A stretch of 64,000 nt of DNA from Acidobacteriaceae bacterium. Its GTDB lineage: Bacteria > Acidobacteriota > Terriglobia > Terriglobales > Acidobacteriaceae. A program made the position numbers and the translations under genes. The stretch lies in the NCBI GenBank assembly GCA_003134655.1, contig PLBY01000107.1:62001-126000 (forward strand), written 5' to 3'. Below the pieces are notes generated by a model, which saw only the letters and a program-made list of their open reading frames with translations, had not been told where the DNA came from and ran no database searches. This document shows positions 25,965 to 34,958 of this stretch, one piece after another (position 1 is the first letter of the stretch; the number at the start of each line of letters is the position of its first letter).

Positions 25965-27635
25965 CTACCGCATGGCCTCAATGAACGTGACTTTATTGAT
26001 CTCTTTCAGCGTGGTCATGCCCAGCCGGACTTTGTCCAGCGCCGACTCACGCAGGAACCGCATGCCCTCATCGCGCGCGGCGCGCCGGATCTCCGACGTC
26101 GGCTTCTTGGCCAGAATCATCTCGCGGATGCGGTCACTCAAATCCAGCAGTTCGTGAATCGCGGTTCGTCCGCGGAAACCCGTGCCCGCGCACTCAATGC
26201 AGCCCGGCCCTTCATACAGCGGAACACTCCCCCACTGCGCTGGATCCAGTCCGCTGGCTTCCAGAATGTCGGGCGCATAATGCACTTCCGTGCGGCACGA
26301 CTCGCAAATCAAGCGCACCAGCCGTTGTGCCAGAATGCAGTTCAACGCCGAAACAAAGTTGTAAGGCTCGACGCCCATGTTCAGGAAGCGCCCGATCACG
26401 TCGACCACGTTGTTGGCGTGAACCGTGGTGAATACAAGATGCCCGGTCAGTGCCGACTGAATGGCGATCTGCGCCGTTTCCGCATCGCGGATTTCGCCGA
26501 CCATGATCTTATCCGGGTCATGACGCAGAATCGACCGCAGCCCGCGCGCGAAGGTCAGCCCCTTTTTCTCGTTCACCGGAATCTGCGTAATGCCGCGCAG
26601 TTGATATTCAACCGGGTCTTCAATCGTGATGATCTTGTCTTCGTCGGTCTTGATCTCGTTGACCGCGGCGTAAAGCGTGGTCGTTTTGCCGCTGCCCGTC
26701 GGCCCCGTTACCAGCACCATGCCGTAGGGTTCTTTGATGTAGCGGCGGAAGCGGCGCAGATCATCCTCGTCAAACCCAACCACATCCAGCGTCAAACTCT
26801 TGAACTTCTCGCTCATCGACTCTTTGTCGAGCACGCGCAGCACAGCGTCCTCACCGTGAATCGATGGCATGATCGACACGCGGAAGTCGATGGCGCGCCC
26901 GTTGTATTTCACGCGGAAGCGGCCGTCCTGGGGCACGCGCCGCTCGGAAATATCGAGTTCGCTCATGACCTTGATACGCGAAATCACGGTCGAGTGGTGC
27001 TCTTTCCCGATGGGCGGCATGGCCTGCGTGAGCACGCCGTCGATGCGGAACTTGATGACCACCGAATCGTCGCGGGTCTCAATGTGAATATCGGAAGCGC
27101 GCCGCTGCAGTGCGGTGAAGATCGTGGTATCGACCAGGCGGATGATCGGGCTGGTATCGCCCGTCGCTGTCAACTTGTCGATGGTGAGCGTCTCTTCCAC
27201 GCCCGTGTTTTCATCTTCGCGGACAATCTGGAAGCCTTCACTCGCCTCTTCCAGCACGCGCTGCGACTGCTCGGTCTTCTTGAGGATGTCCGAGATCTGT
27301 TTGAGCGTCGAAACCTTGGTGATGATGCGCTGCTTCAACAGCAGGCTGATCTCGTCGATCATCATCAACTGGCTGGGATCGGCGATCGCGATGGCGAGCT
27401 TGCCGTCGGCCGTCTCTTCCAGCGGTACAAAGTTGTAGCGGAACATCAGCTCGACCGGGATCTTCTTGAACAGTTCGTGATGCAGTTCGAAGCCCGAAAG
27501 GTCGATGAATTCGCAGCGGTAGCGCCGCGCCACGTCCTGCGCGCGCTCCAGGTCGGTGATGGGATTGCCCGTCGGGCTGATCGGCCCGCCGTTCCCACCG
27601 TTCACGAACAATGATTTTTTATCAGCTGTTGCCAT
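25965..27635 (-). CDS. pilB: Type IV pilus / T2SS assembly ATPase PilB (GspE family)
   Basis: This is a 556-residue secretion ATPase. The N-terminal MshEN-like domain (residues ~25-140, including LEETADGKLAIAIADPS) is followed by N2 and the RecA core. Walker A is GPTGSGKTTT, the Asp box is around ITIEDPVEYQL, and Walker B is IMVGEIRDAETAQIAIQ, with HLVFTTVHANN after it. The tetracysteine zinc motif is present as CESC and CIEC. It powers pilus extension. The last ~50 residues (REMILAKKPTSEIRRAARDEGM) are the standard family end. It is preceded by pilC with a 71-base gap. Confidence 0.93.
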   Translation of the reverse strand: MATADKKSLFVNGGNGGPISPTGNPITDLERAQDVARRYRCEFIDLSGFELHHELFKKIPVELMFRYNFVPLEETADGKLAIAIADPSQLMMIDEISLLLKQRIITKVSTLKQISDILKKTEQSQRVLEEASEGFQIVREDENTGVEETLTIDKLTATGDTSPIIRLVDTTIFTALQRRASDIHIETRDDSVVIKFRIDGVLTQAMPPIGKEHHSTVISRIKVMSELDISERRVPQDGRFRVKYNGRAIDFRVSIMPSIHGEDAVLRVLDKESMSEKFKSLTLDVVGFDEDDLRRFRRYIKEPYGMVLVTGPTGSGKTTTLYAAVNEIKTDEDKIITIEDPVEYQLRGITQIPVNEKKGLTFARGLRSILRHDPDKIMVGEIRDAETAQIAIQSALTGHLVFTTVHANNVVDVIGRFLNMGVEPYNFVSALNCILAQRLVRLICESCRTEVHYAPDILEASGLDPAQWGSVPLYEGPGCIECAGTGFRGRTAIHELLDLSDRIREMILAKKPTSEIRRAARDEGMRFLRESALDKVRLGMTTLKEINKVTFIEAMR

Positions 27636-27666
27636 TCGTTTACCTGCGCCCGCAATCCAATCTCTT

Positions 27667-27695
27667 TGTCATTCCGACCGAAGGGAGGAATCTGC
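27667..27695. repeat. Dispersed repeat fragment TGTCATTCC...GGAATCTGC
   Basis: This is an imperfect inverted repeat (ATTCC...GGAAT) in the pilC-pilB gap. From memory, sequences of the form TGTCATTCCGAxCGAA...GAGGAATCTG recur many times in acidobacterial genomes. Only one copy is in this window, so the dispersed nature is recalled knowledge and is not shown here. Confidence 0.45.
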
Positions 27696-27706
27696 TTCCC
27701 CTGCCC

Positions 27707-28906
27707 TCAGTGCACGCCCATGCTGAAGATCGGCAAATACAGCGAGATCAGCACGCCGCCTACGAAAACCGCCATGATCATCAGAATGATCGGCTCAATC
27801 AGCGCCATCGACGCACCCAGCGCCGTCTGCACATCTTCCTCATAAAATTCCGCCACCGAGTTCAGCATAGACGGCAGCGCGCCGGTGGATTCACCCACCT
27901 CAATCATTTCCACCGCCAGCTCCGGAAAAATCTTCTGCTCCTCCAGGCTGCCCGCGAGTCCCTGTCCCTCGCGCACCCGGACACCCGCCCGCATCACACC
28001 CTTTAGGATGCGCCGGCTGGTCATCGACGCGCCCGCCGTTTCCATCGCCGGCACCAGCGGCAAGCCGCCCTGCAGCAGTGTCGCCAGCATCCGCGAAAAG
28101 CTTGCCACCTGATGTTTCAGCCGGATATCCCCCAGCAGCGGCATGCTCAAAATCACGCGGTCAATGCGGTCCGCGCCGCGATCGGTGTCTTTCCAGCGCC
28201 ACATCACGAATCCGAAGACCGCCAGTCCGACCAACACATACGGAGCATACCTCTGCGCATTCTGCCCAACTGCCAGCATGAACAGCGTGATCGCCGGCAG
28301 CTTCTGATCGAGACTCTCGAATAGTTCCCCGAACTTGGGCACAACGTAGGTGAACAGAAACGTCACCATGATCAGCACCACGGTGACCAGCAGCGTCGGA
28401 TAAATCAGCGACACGAACAACTTCTTGCGGAACGTCATCGCCAGCCGCTGAAAGCCGATGTAGCGCGTCAGTACTTCGTCGATGTTGCCGCTCTTCTCAC
28501 CCGCCATCAGGGTCGTGGTGTAAATCTTGGGGACAATCCCCTGCGCCGCGAACGCGTCGGAGAGCAACTCTCCGCCTTTGACGCGCTCCCGCACGTTCTC
28601 CAGAATCAGTTTCAGTTGCGCGTCCTTCTGCCGCTTGATCAGCAGTTCCAGCGAGTTCAGGATCGGCAGCCCGGCGCGGATCAGCGTCAGAAACTGCTGG
28701 TTAAATACCAGAAACGTGCTCTGTTTCAGCTTCCGCCGCCGGCGCAGCGACACTCCCGACGTCAGCATTCCCTGGGGCTTGACCCAGTAGACGAGGTAGC
28801 CCTGCTGCGAGAAGCGGTCGCGCACCTCGGCCTCCGAGTAGCCCTGCTCGATGTGCTGCTGGACCCGCCCGCGATCGTCCGCGATTTTTACTACAAATTC
28901 CGCCAT
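27707..28906 (-). CDS. pilC: Type IV pilus / T2SS inner-membrane platform protein PilC (GspF family)
   Basis: This is a 399-residue GspF/PilC protein with two homologous cytoplasmic domains (FNQQFLTLIRAGLPILNSLELL and FSRMLATLLQGGLPLVPAMETA). Each is followed by membrane helices (SLIYPTLLVTVVLIMVTFLFTYV near residue 170, and LIEPIILMIMAVFVGGVLISLYLPIF at the end). It is the pivot that couples PilB rotation to pilin insertion. It is the first gene of the pilus operon. The ~200 bases upstream hold the GGACAGCCG repeat and no clear promoter. Confidence 0.9.
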   Translation of the reverse strand: MAEFVVKIADDRGRVQQHIEQGYSEAEVRDRFSQQGYLVYWVKPQGMLTSGVSLRRRRKLKQSTFLVFNQQFLTLIRAGLPILNSLELLIKRQKDAQLKLILENVRERVKGGELLSDAFAAQGIVPKIYTTTLMAGEKSGNIDEVLTRYIGFQRLAMTFRKKLFVSLIYPTLLVTVVLIMVTFLFTYVVPKFGELFESLDQKLPAITLFMLAVGQNAQRYAPYVLVGLAVFGFVMWRWKDTDRGADRIDRVILSMPLLGDIRLKHQVASFSRMLATLLQGGLPLVPAMETAGASMTSRRILKGVMRAGVRVREGQGLAGSLEEQKIFPELAVEMIEVGESTGALPSMLNSVAEFYEEDVQTALGASMALIEPIILMIMAVFVGGVLISLYLPIFSMGVH

Positions 28907-29036
28907 TTGCCGACTTTTCTACCGTTTTTCCGGAGATACGCCTTATCGCTCAGTCTAACATTCTCACTACTATTCTAAGCCGCCAACCACCCCGAAACGC
29001 CCTCCCGCCAGTACCCCAAGTAACCCCGGCTTCATG

Positions 29037-29082
29037 TGGGGACAGCCGCCTTCGGCTGTCCGCCAAGCGAAGCAAGGCAGGT
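29037..29082. repeat. Intergenic double hairpin, copy 3
   Basis: The first hairpin GGACAGCCG-CCTT-CGGCTGTCC is identical to that of copy 2. The second segment (GCCAAGCGAAGCAAGGC) is a degenerate version of the GCCGTGC hairpin. It lies between lolA and pilC. Confidence 0.6.
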
Positions 29083-29108
29083 TTTGCTGGACCGCCTTAG
29101 CTGGACCC

Positions 29109-29777
29109 CTAGGGTTCCAGCCCCCCCTCCACCGTCTCAGTCCCCGCCGGAGGCTTAAACTCAAACCGCCCATCCCCAATCGCCACATTTTCCTTCATCC
29201 CGTCAAAGCGGTATTCGGTGGCCGCTCCGTCCACTTCCTGGATGACAATCCGGGCAATCTGATGGTCCGGTGTAACTTCCAGCAGAATCTCGCTCACCCG
29301 ATCCGCCAGGGCCTGCGGCACCCCACGCAGAACCACATTCCCCGAAGCCAGCGGCTCTACATCCGGAGCCAGAGACAATCCCTGCAACTCTTTCTCCAGC
29401 TTGGTCTTACCCAGTAAGAACGCCAGAGGGGAACGCACATCCTCCAACTTCTTGGCCGCCGTCTTCCGCGCCTGCCGGTCTGCCGGGACGTAAAACCACG
29501 CATCTTTCCCGTCGCTGACAAACAGCTTCTCCCTGGGAGAACGGTACTCCCACCGCATCTTGCCAGGTTTTTTCAGCCACAAGGTCCCAGTCTCGGTCCG
29601 CTCCATCCCCGACCCGCGATACACCTCGGTGAAGTCCGCCTCGAGCGAGCGCAGATGATTGTAGTGGGCGTCGACGGCCGCAGCCATGGTCTTCACGTCA
29701 ACGGCAAAAGCAGCCGCAGCGAGGACTGCAGTCATCAGACACCACACCATCGCAAAGCGAAGCCAACGAACTCGCAT
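29109..29777 (-). CDS. lolA: LolA-family outer-membrane lipoprotein carrier
   Basis: This is a 222-residue periplasmic protein. A signal peptide (MRVRWLRFAMVWCLMTAVLAAAAFA) precedes an incomplete beta-barrel. The family strands are readable: LEADFTEVYRGSG, GTLWLKKPGKMRWEYRSPREKLFVSDGKDAWFYVP, and RIVIQEVDGAATEYRFDGMK. LolA shuttles lipoproteins from LolCDE to the outer membrane. The lack of a nearby lolB is normal outside proteobacteria. It is downstream of the methyltransferase gene on the same strand with a 162-base gap. Confidence 0.85.
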   Translation of the reverse strand: MRVRWLRFAMVWCLMTAVLAAAAFAVDVKTMAAAVDAHYNHLRSLEADFTEVYRGSGMERTETGTLWLKKPGKMRWEYRSPREKLFVSDGKDAWFYVPADRQARKTAAKKLEDVRSPLAFLLGKTKLEKELQGLSLAPDVEPLASGNVVLRGVPQALADRVSEILLEVTPDHQIARIVIQEVDGAATEYRFDGMKENVAIGDGRFEFKPPAGTETVEGGLEP

Positions 29778-29939
29778 CTCGATAATTTTTCACCGTGTAC
29801 CCGCCCAAGTGTCAGCACCCTCGCGCAAATTCGGGAGGGAAACACGGGGCAGGCTCCTGCGGGGGGACTCCTGCCACGATTGTAAGCCGTGCCGCAGCAC
29901 TTGTCATTCACCGCGGGCAGATGCCTTACCGAGGCGTAC

Positions 29940-30710
29940 CTAGTGGTTGGTGAACAGCGAGTACTGTTGCTCGCCCGCGATCTTCCTCAGTTTTTTGCTT
30001 TCGCTCAGCGTGTGTTCCAGCAGCGGGTTGTGATAGAGCATGTACACCGGCCTGGGATGCTCGCGCAAGGACTGATCCAGCTTGGCGACCACTTGCCGCA
30101 TTCCCGATTCCGGGAAGGGATTGAACAGAAAAATCACCAGCGGATCAGCGGGCAGTGGGAATGCGGTCGCGTCGGCGCAGATCGATTCAAGCACAAAGCA
30201 TTTCTGCGACTCGCTCTTGTACTGGTGTAAGTTTTCCTGCGCGATCTGGTGCAGAGAAGGCAGAAGTTCCACACCGAGGATCCGGCGGAAGGGGTATTCC
30301 GAAGCCATCAGCAGTGTGCGTCCCTTGCCCGATCCGAGGTCGATAAAAGTGAAATCGCGCAAGGCGAGAGTCGTGTGGTCGGGCCCCCGCGTCTGGTGAA
30401 GCGACTGCTGAAGACCCTCGATCATTTCATGAAATGCAACTGGCTCCGTGGGTTGGTACGCGGAATGGAACATGCCCAGCAGCCGGTCGCGCCACCCCAC
30501 CGCGCCGCTAGTCGTGTTGACGCGATAGTCCCAGTCGTACTCGGCGTCGCCAAAGCGCGCTCGCAGACGATCCGGCGTCGAGTCGCGGGCGAACTCCCAC
30601 AGTACGCTCACTAGCCGCCGCGTCGCGGCGAGCGTTCCTTCATAGCGGGCGGCGTACCTCCACCACTGCCACGCGGTTTGCAGCACGCTGATTTGTGGTG
30701 GCAAGTCCAT
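29940..30710 (-). CDS. Class I SAM-dependent methyltransferase
   Basis: This is a 256-residue protein with motif I FIDLGSGKGRTLLMAS, a following acidic strand (ILGVELLPSLHQIAQEN) and a post-I region (LESICADATAFPLP). FLFNPFPESGMRQVV matches the class I motif IV region, where NPFP is often seen in small-molecule or protein methyltransferases. The track ORF begins at 30932, but its first 74 residues overlap the TPR gene and are Arg/Ser-rich noise. Starting at MDLPPQISV leaves a normal 49-base gap. The target is unknown. Confidence 0.72.
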   Translation of the reverse strand: MDLPPQISVLQTAWQWWRYAARYEGTLAATRRLVSVLWEFARDSTPDRLRARFGDAEYDWDYRVNTTSGAVGWRDRLLGMFHSAYQPTEPVAFHEMIEGLQQSLHQTRGPDHTTLALRDFTFIDLGSGKGRTLLMASEYPFRRILGVELLPSLHQIAQENLHQYKSESQKCFVLESICADATAFPLPADPLVIFLFNPFPESGMRQVVAKLDQSLREHPRPVYMLYHNPLLEHTLSESKKLRKIAGEQQYSLFTNH

Positions 30711-30759
30711 GCGGACACGAACAACAAGCGCACAGACATGATACGGGGAACAGCGCTGC

Positions 30760-31686
30760 TTAGCTCTTGGTGTGGAATTTGGGCGGCGCGGGTTTGTATG
30801 CCGGAGGCGTGCCCTTGGTGATGAACGGAAAATCGTCCGGATTCTGCACTTCGATGCGGCCTTGCGCAGTGAGCTTGTAAGCATTGCCGTCGGGATCGAC
30901 CGGGATGCCGCGCCAGTGTTGGTCCGCCACAAGTTCCGACATGCTGCTGGGCAGGCGCCCGGTCCGCTGGCCGAACTTCGTGACGATGGCTTCCAGGTTG
31001 GTCACGTCTTCGTCCACCCGGATCGCGCGCAGGTGTTCGACCGCATTCTGGCGGATGTTGGCTTCGTACGCGTTTTCGTAGGTGGCGCTCCACAACATGC
31101 GGGCGGTGGCGAAATCGCCGGCGTGCGTGGCCATCTGCGCCGCCAGGATCTTCATGAAAGGATGCGCGTTGGGAACCTTCGAGCCGCGCTCAAAGACAGC
31201 AGCGGCGTTGCGGTAGTCCTTCAGCTCGGTGTAGTAGACGAATCCGAGATTGTAGTAAAGCTGCCAGTCGTCGGGATTGTGCTCGATGCCAAACTCCATC
31301 AACTGAATGGCGCGCCCCGGTTCGCCAGCTCCGTTCGGTGGCTTGGGAGCCAGGAAACTGGCGCCGAACTGGTACGCGGAAATCAGATGCGGGTCCAGAG
31401 TGGTCGTGATCTCGAGCAGCGGAGCCAGTTCGTTGTAGGTGTGCGCGCGGTCGAAATGACGGTGCCCGAAATATTGCACCGTGCGCGTCCAGTAAATGCA
31501 GGCCATCAGGCCGTCGAATCCCAGGCTGGCGCGCTTCACCATCTTCGGAGAACTGATGTAGAGGGCGTCCTCGAGAGTGGCTTGCGGGCGGATCTTGTCC
31601 AGGTGCCGCAACAGAAGAACGCAAGCGACCGCCGAGATCACCAGGCATGCGGCGGCGATCACGGTTGCGCGCTGCCGGGCGGTCAT
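30760..31686 (-). CDS. Membrane-anchored TPR protein with GspG-like C-terminal segment
   Basis: This is a 308-residue protein. The ATG at 31686 is chosen over 31758 because AGAGGAA lies ~5 bases upstream and a membrane anchor follows at once (ATVIAAACLVISAVACVLLL). TPR-like helices are visible (GIEHNPDDWQLYYNLGFVYYTELKDYRNAAAVFERG, HAGDFATARMLW). The last ~80 residues (RTGRLPSSMSELVADQHWRGIPVDPDGNAYKL) resemble the C-terminal beta segment of major pseudopilins. It lies between an ABC-2 transporter and a methyltransferase, probably in one operon. The function is unknown; a scaffold role linked to the transporter is one possibility. Confidence 0.65.
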   Translation of the reverse strand: MTARQRATVIAAACLVISAVACVLLLRHLDKIRPQATLEDALYISSPKMVKRASLGFDGLMACIYWTRTVQYFGHRHFDRAHTYNELAPLLEITTTLDPHLISAYQFGASFLAPKPPNGAGEPGRAIQLMEFGIEHNPDDWQLYYNLGFVYYTELKDYRNAAAVFERGSKVPNAHPFMKILAAQMATHAGDFATARMLWSATYENAYEANIRQNAVEHLRAIRVDEDVTNLEAIVTKFGQRTGRLPSSMSELVADQHWRGIPVDPDGNAYKLTAQGRIEVQNPDDFPFITKGTPPAYKPAPPKFHTKS

Positions 31687-31707
31687 CGAGTTCCTCTTGC
31701 GTTGCGG

Positions 31708-31725
31708 AGGCGGCTGTCCCCACAT
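31708..31725. repeat. Half-copy of the GGACAGCCG repeat, inverted
   Basis: AGGCGGCTGTCCCCACAT is the exact reverse complement of the 18 bases at 29034-29051. Only one arm of the hairpin remains, just upstream of the TPR gene's ribosome site. Confidence 0.5.
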
Positions 31726-31754
31726 AAGTCCGAATGACCTCAGACTTCGAACAA

Positions 31755-32531
31755 TCATTTCAGGTTCCTGCGCTCGAAGATCAGCACTGCCCCGCTCAAC
31801 GCCATCGCCGTGTAAAACAACGCATAGAGCGTGTTGTGCAGGATGAGCTGCAAACTCACCGGTTGCTGGTGTGCCACCGCGCTGATCACATTGAGTGCCG
31901 AGAAATTGGGCACCATGTAAGCCGCTGCTGTTGTGAACCAGCGTGTTACCCCGTGCGCCAGTCCTGCGAACCCGCGAAGATCGTCGGCGAAGCTTCCAAT
32001 CACGAACAGCGAGAACGCGAAAACCGCCGACAGCAGCGGGGAAGAGAACGATGAAAACAGCAACGCCAGCGAACAGATGATCAGGAATTCGAGGATGATG
32101 AAATAGAGCGCCACCAGGATGAGCGCGTCCGGCCTGGAGAACTTGTGCGCAACGTAGAGCAACGCGCCAAATACTCCAATCGCCATAAAGAACGCGTTCA
32201 CCACCAGCGTTCCCGCCAGACCGAAGAACTTGCCGACAATAAATTCCCAGCGGCGCACGGGCCGTGAGAGCACCGTGTAGAGTGTGCGCTTATCTATTTC
32301 CTTCGAGACCAATCCAATGCCGATGAAGATGGCGATGACAATGCCGAACAGCGACACTGCGGTGAGCCCGAGGTTGATGACCACCAGGCGCTCTATGTCG
32401 ATGGAAATCTGGCCGACGAAAATGGCTGCGCCCGAAAGCAGCAGGGCGAACGCGATCAGGTTGTAAAGTACGCGGTCGCGGACCGCTTCGCGGAACGTGT
32501 TGCGAGCAATGTGAAGAATGCGCGCGTTCAT
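31755..32531 (-). CDS. ABC-2-type transporter permease
   Basis: This is a 258-residue inner-membrane protein with six predicted helices, for example LIAFALLLSGAAIFVGQIS and VVNAFFMAIGVFGALLYVA. It carries the cytoplasmic block VSKEIDKRTLYTVLSRPVRRWEFIVGKFFGL, typical of NosY/ABC2_membrane permeases. Its ATG overlaps the TGA of the ATPase gene (ATGA), so the two subunits are coupled. The probable role is export of an unidentified substrate. Confidence 0.85.
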   Translation of the reverse strand: MNARILHIARNTFREAVRDRVLYNLIAFALLLSGAAIFVGQISIDIERLVVINLGLTAVSLFGIVIAIFIGIGLVSKEIDKRTLYTVLSRPVRRWEFIVGKFFGLAGTLVVNAFFMAIGVFGALLYVAHKFSRPDALILVALYFIILEFLIICSLALLFSSFSSPLLSAVFAFSLFVIGSFADDLRGFAGLAHGVTRWFTTAAAYMVPNFSALNVISAVAHQQPVSLQLILHNTLYALFYTAMALSGAVLIFERRNLK

Positions 32532-33481
32532 ACGGCGGTCCCCACCGTCTTCCCCGCGGGAGTTTGGGGCTGCTGCAGCTTCTCGACGAAGTAGGCTTCC
32601 AGCGAAGTGCGCAGCGGAGTGATCGCTATCAGACGAATACGTTCGCGGCGTAGTGCGTCAATGGCCGCGTCCTGCTGATTCTCTGCGAGCACGGCGCGAA
32701 CCGTGTCACCAGTGACGTGGCACTCCGCGCCCAGGGCTTTCATCGAGGCCGGAATCTGCGTGCCTTGCCAGATGACTTCCACCTTGCCCTGAACGGTCGA
32801 CGTCAAGTCTTCCACCGCGCCCACGCCGCGCAATTCGCCTTTGTGAATGATCGCGACGCGGTCGCACAGCGCTTCGGCGTCCGACAGAATATGCGTCGAG
32901 AAGAATACCGTCTTTCCTTCCTGCTTGAGCTGCTCCATCAGGTCGCGAACCTCGCGTCGGCCGAGCGGATCCAGTCCTGACATCGGTTCGTCGAAGAACA
33001 CCAGCTTGGGATTGTGCAGAATCGCCTGCGCGATTCCAGCTCTCTGCAGCATGCCTTTGGAAAACTTGCGCAACTGCACGCCCTTAATGTCGGTGAGACC
33101 CACCCGCTGCAGGACTTCCTCCACGCGGCGCCTTCGGTCTTTCGCAGGAACTCCGGAGAGTTGTCCGTAGTAGTCGAGCAATTCGTGCGCGGTCAGGTAG
33201 TCGTAGAAGTACGGCTGCTCGGGCAGAAAGCCGATCTGCGCTTTGATCTCGGGATCGGTCCAGTCGCGGCCCAGAATGCGAGCGGTTCCAGAGGTGGGGA
33301 ACACCAGCCCCATCAGCATCTTCAAGGTTGTCGTTTTGCCCGCGCCGTTCGGACCGAGGAAGCCAAAAATCTCTCCCTCTTCCACGGTGAGATGCAACGG
33401 CTGCAACGCCCGCTTGGGTCGCTTGCGCCAGAAGCCCACCATGTAGGTCTTTTCCAGCCCGAGGATCTCGATTGCGGCCAT
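32528..33481 (-). CDS. ABC transporter ATP-binding protein
   Basis: This is a 317-residue ABC ATPase with all motifs: Walker [14 protein letters not shown]-loop [14 protein letters not shown], signature [16 protein letters not shown], Walker [16 protein letters not shown] and switch His [13 protein letters not shown]-terminal ~90-residue regulatory tail (DUF4162-like) follows. It pairs with the overlapping ABC-2 permease. It is the first gene of the run that continues through the TPR and methyltransferase genes. Confidence 0.9.
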   Translation of the reverse strand: MAAIEILGLEKTYMVGFWRKRPKRALQPLHLTVEEGEIFGFLGPNGAGKTTTLKMLMGLVFPTSGTARILGRDWTDPEIKAQIGFLPEQPYFYDYLTAHELLDYYGQLSGVPAKDRRRRVEEVLQRVGLTDIKGVQLRKFSKGMLQRAGIAQAILHNPKLVFFDEPMSGLDPLGRREVRDLMEQLKQEGKTVFFSTHILSDAEALCDRVAIIHKGELRGVGAVEDLTSTVQGKVEVIWQGTQIPASMKALGAECHVTGDTVRAVLAENQQDAAIDALRRERIRLIAITPLRTSLEAYFVEKLQQPQTPAGKTVGTAV

Positions 33482-33665
33482 GTTGCCCAGGGAAGTCCCG
33501 AGAAGTATCCGAAAAGATTATAAGCAAGACGGAGCGGGAGAAGATCGCTCTGCTCGTTACGAGGGTCACTGAGGCGCAGGCGCGAGATCAGAGCAGAGGC
33601 GATTCCGCGGAAGGGGAGACTCCTCCTGGGAAGCTGAGTCTCACCTTGACATGAGATTCAGCCGT

Positions 33666-34187
33666 TTACTGCGCCACCGGGAAAGCCAGGCACGCGGGTA
33701 GCACGTTGACCGGAACGTCGCCGGGATTCGCCATCTGTGAGCGCAAAACGCCATCGTTCGTGGAGCAGTAATCGTGGTTGCCGGTGGAATGCGCTAGCAC
33801 GGGTGCGGCCGCCGCGACAAACGCCGAGTTGTTGAGGGCGCCCGCGGTCATAATGCCCGTTGCCAGAAAGACGAAACCGCTCTTGCCGCCACTGCCAGGG
33901 GTAGACCCGGACAACTGGCTGTCGACTAGACACGCGCTCGTCGAGGATGGAGTGCAGGGGGTCGCGCCGCCTAGCGACGTGATGTCGGGAGAAAAGCCTA
34001 CGGTCGGGTAGGCGGTGTCGTAGGCGACCTCCGCGCTCTTGATGGCGGACAGCGAGCCGACCGCCGAGGCTTCGTTCGCCGACATTCGCGCCTGCAGCAG
34101 ACTCGGGATCGCGATAGCGGCGATCACGAGGATGATCGCTACTACGATCAGTAACTCGATTAGTGAGAATCCCTTTGCTGAACGCAT
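33666..34187 (-). CDS. Type IV major-pilin-like protein, divergent member of the pilin array
   Basis: This is a 173-residue type IVa prepilin. The short leader MRSAKG is followed by FSLIELLIVVAIILVIAAIAIPSLL with the conserved Glu5 and N-methylation Phe. The globular part is shared in outline with its three neighbours (AYPTVGFSPDITSLGG, disulfide loop CTPSSTSAC) but is clearly diverged and has a different C-terminus (CSTNDGVLRSQ...CLAF). A strong GGGAGGGGAG ribosome site precedes the ATG. A -24/-12 promoter lies ~55 bases upstream (34243-34259). It is the most downstream of the four pilin genes and has no clear terminator. Confidence 0.85.
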   Translation of the reverse strand: MRSAKGFSLIELLIVVAIILVIAAIAIPSLLQARMSANEASAVGSLSAIKSAEVAYDTAYPTVGFSPDITSLGGATPCTPSSTSACLVDSQLSGSTPGSGGKSGFVFLATGIMTAGALNNSAFVAAAAPVLAHSTGNHDYCSTNDGVLRSQMANPGDVPVNVLPACLAFPVAQ

Positions 34188-34242
34188 AAAACTCCCCTCC
34201 CTACGGGATCAACTCAACTTCGGGTGCAGACAGTGAAATATT

Positions 34243-34259
34243 TGCAATCTCAGTACCAA
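34243..34259 (-). promoter_or_regulatory. Sigma-54-type promoter of the first pilin
   Basis: On the minus strand, TTGGTACTGAGATTGCA carries GG and GC separated by exactly ten bases, and seven of the first eight -24 consensus positions agree loosely (TTGGTAC versus TTGGCAC). It is followed by an AT-rich stretch. The predicted leader is about 45 nt. Confidence 0.65.
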
Positions 34260-34371
34260 TGCCGTCAGCCTGCCCGGAATCTTTAGTAATGCTCTCGAAA
34301 GTGGAAAGCCGGTGGATAGTCCTGCAGAAGGGGCTGCCTTGATGGTTTGCCAGGCGGCCTGAAAACTACAA

Positions 34372-34396
34372 GGGCAGCGAACTGGTGCTCGCTGCC
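34372..34396 (-). terminator. Terminator-like hairpin after the second pilin
   Basis: GGCAGCGA (34373-34380) pairs with TCGCTGCC (34389-34396) across an 8-base loop. The T-tract on the minus strand is interrupted (TTGTAGTTTT). It is a diverged copy of the stronger terminators after the other two pilins. Confidence 0.5.
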
Positions 34397-34436
34397 ACCG
34401 GTTTGTAACACAACTTCGCTGAAGCTAAGACCTGCG

Positions 34437-34958
34437 TTACTGGTTCAGCGGATTGAAGGTCTGGATGCCCGCTTCCGTGTTGGAGCAGACGCCCGCCGGA
34501 TCGACGCGAATCACTGCGTCTTCGTCCGCGCAGAAACCGCGAATGCCGGTCTGGTTGATCGAAAGCGGAACCGCTTTGGCCGCATAGCCTACGTTGACGC
34601 CGCCCGCGATTGTGCCCGCACCGGTGGTGAACGAGTAGCCGCTCTTGCCGCCACCCGTCGGGTTGCCGTTGTTGGAGAGCACGGAATCAATCAAGCAAGC
34701 TGTGGTTGAGCTGGGAACGCAAGCTGCACCCAACGCGCCGCCCAGGTTGGTCAGAGCCGGAGCATAGCCGACCGTGGGATACGCACTCTGGTAGGTTATT
34801 TCTCCAGTAGTGATGGTGCGGACTGAAGCGACTGCAGACGACTCATTGGCCGCCATACGGGCGCGGAGTAAGTTCGGGATTGCGATCGCTGCGATGATCA
34901 GGATGATGGCCACAACGATTAGCAGTTCGATCAGTGAGAAACCCTTTTGTTTCCGCAT
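34437..34958 (-). CDS. pilA: Type IV pilin (array member 2)
   Basis: This is a 173-residue prepilin with leader MRKQKG, then FSLIELLIVVAIILIIAAIAIPNLL with Glu5, then a globular domain with two likely disulfide loops (CVPSSTTAC and FCADEDAVIRVDPAGVC). It differs from member 3 at only ~10 positions by eye, so these are recent duplicates or are being homogenised by gene conversion. It has its own -24/-12 promoter (35029-35045) and a downstream hairpin, so it is a separate transcription unit. It is probably a structural pilin polymerised by the PilB/PilC/PilMNO machine encoded ~6 kb away. Confidence 0.92.
   Translation of the reverse strand: MRKQKGFSLIELLIVVAIILIIAAIAIPNLLRARMAANESSAVASVRTITTGEITYQSAYPTVGYAPALTNLGGALGAACVPSSTTACLIDSVLSNNGNPTGGGKSGYSFTTGAGTIAGGVNVGYAAKAVPLSINQTGIRGFCADEDAVIRVDPAGVCSNTEAGIQTFNPLNQ

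Noticed and set aside
26154-27614. 486-aa plus-strand ORF
   Set aside because: It lies entirely opposite pilB, whose Walker and zinc motifs are unmistakable. The translation is Arg/His/Asp-rich with no domain.
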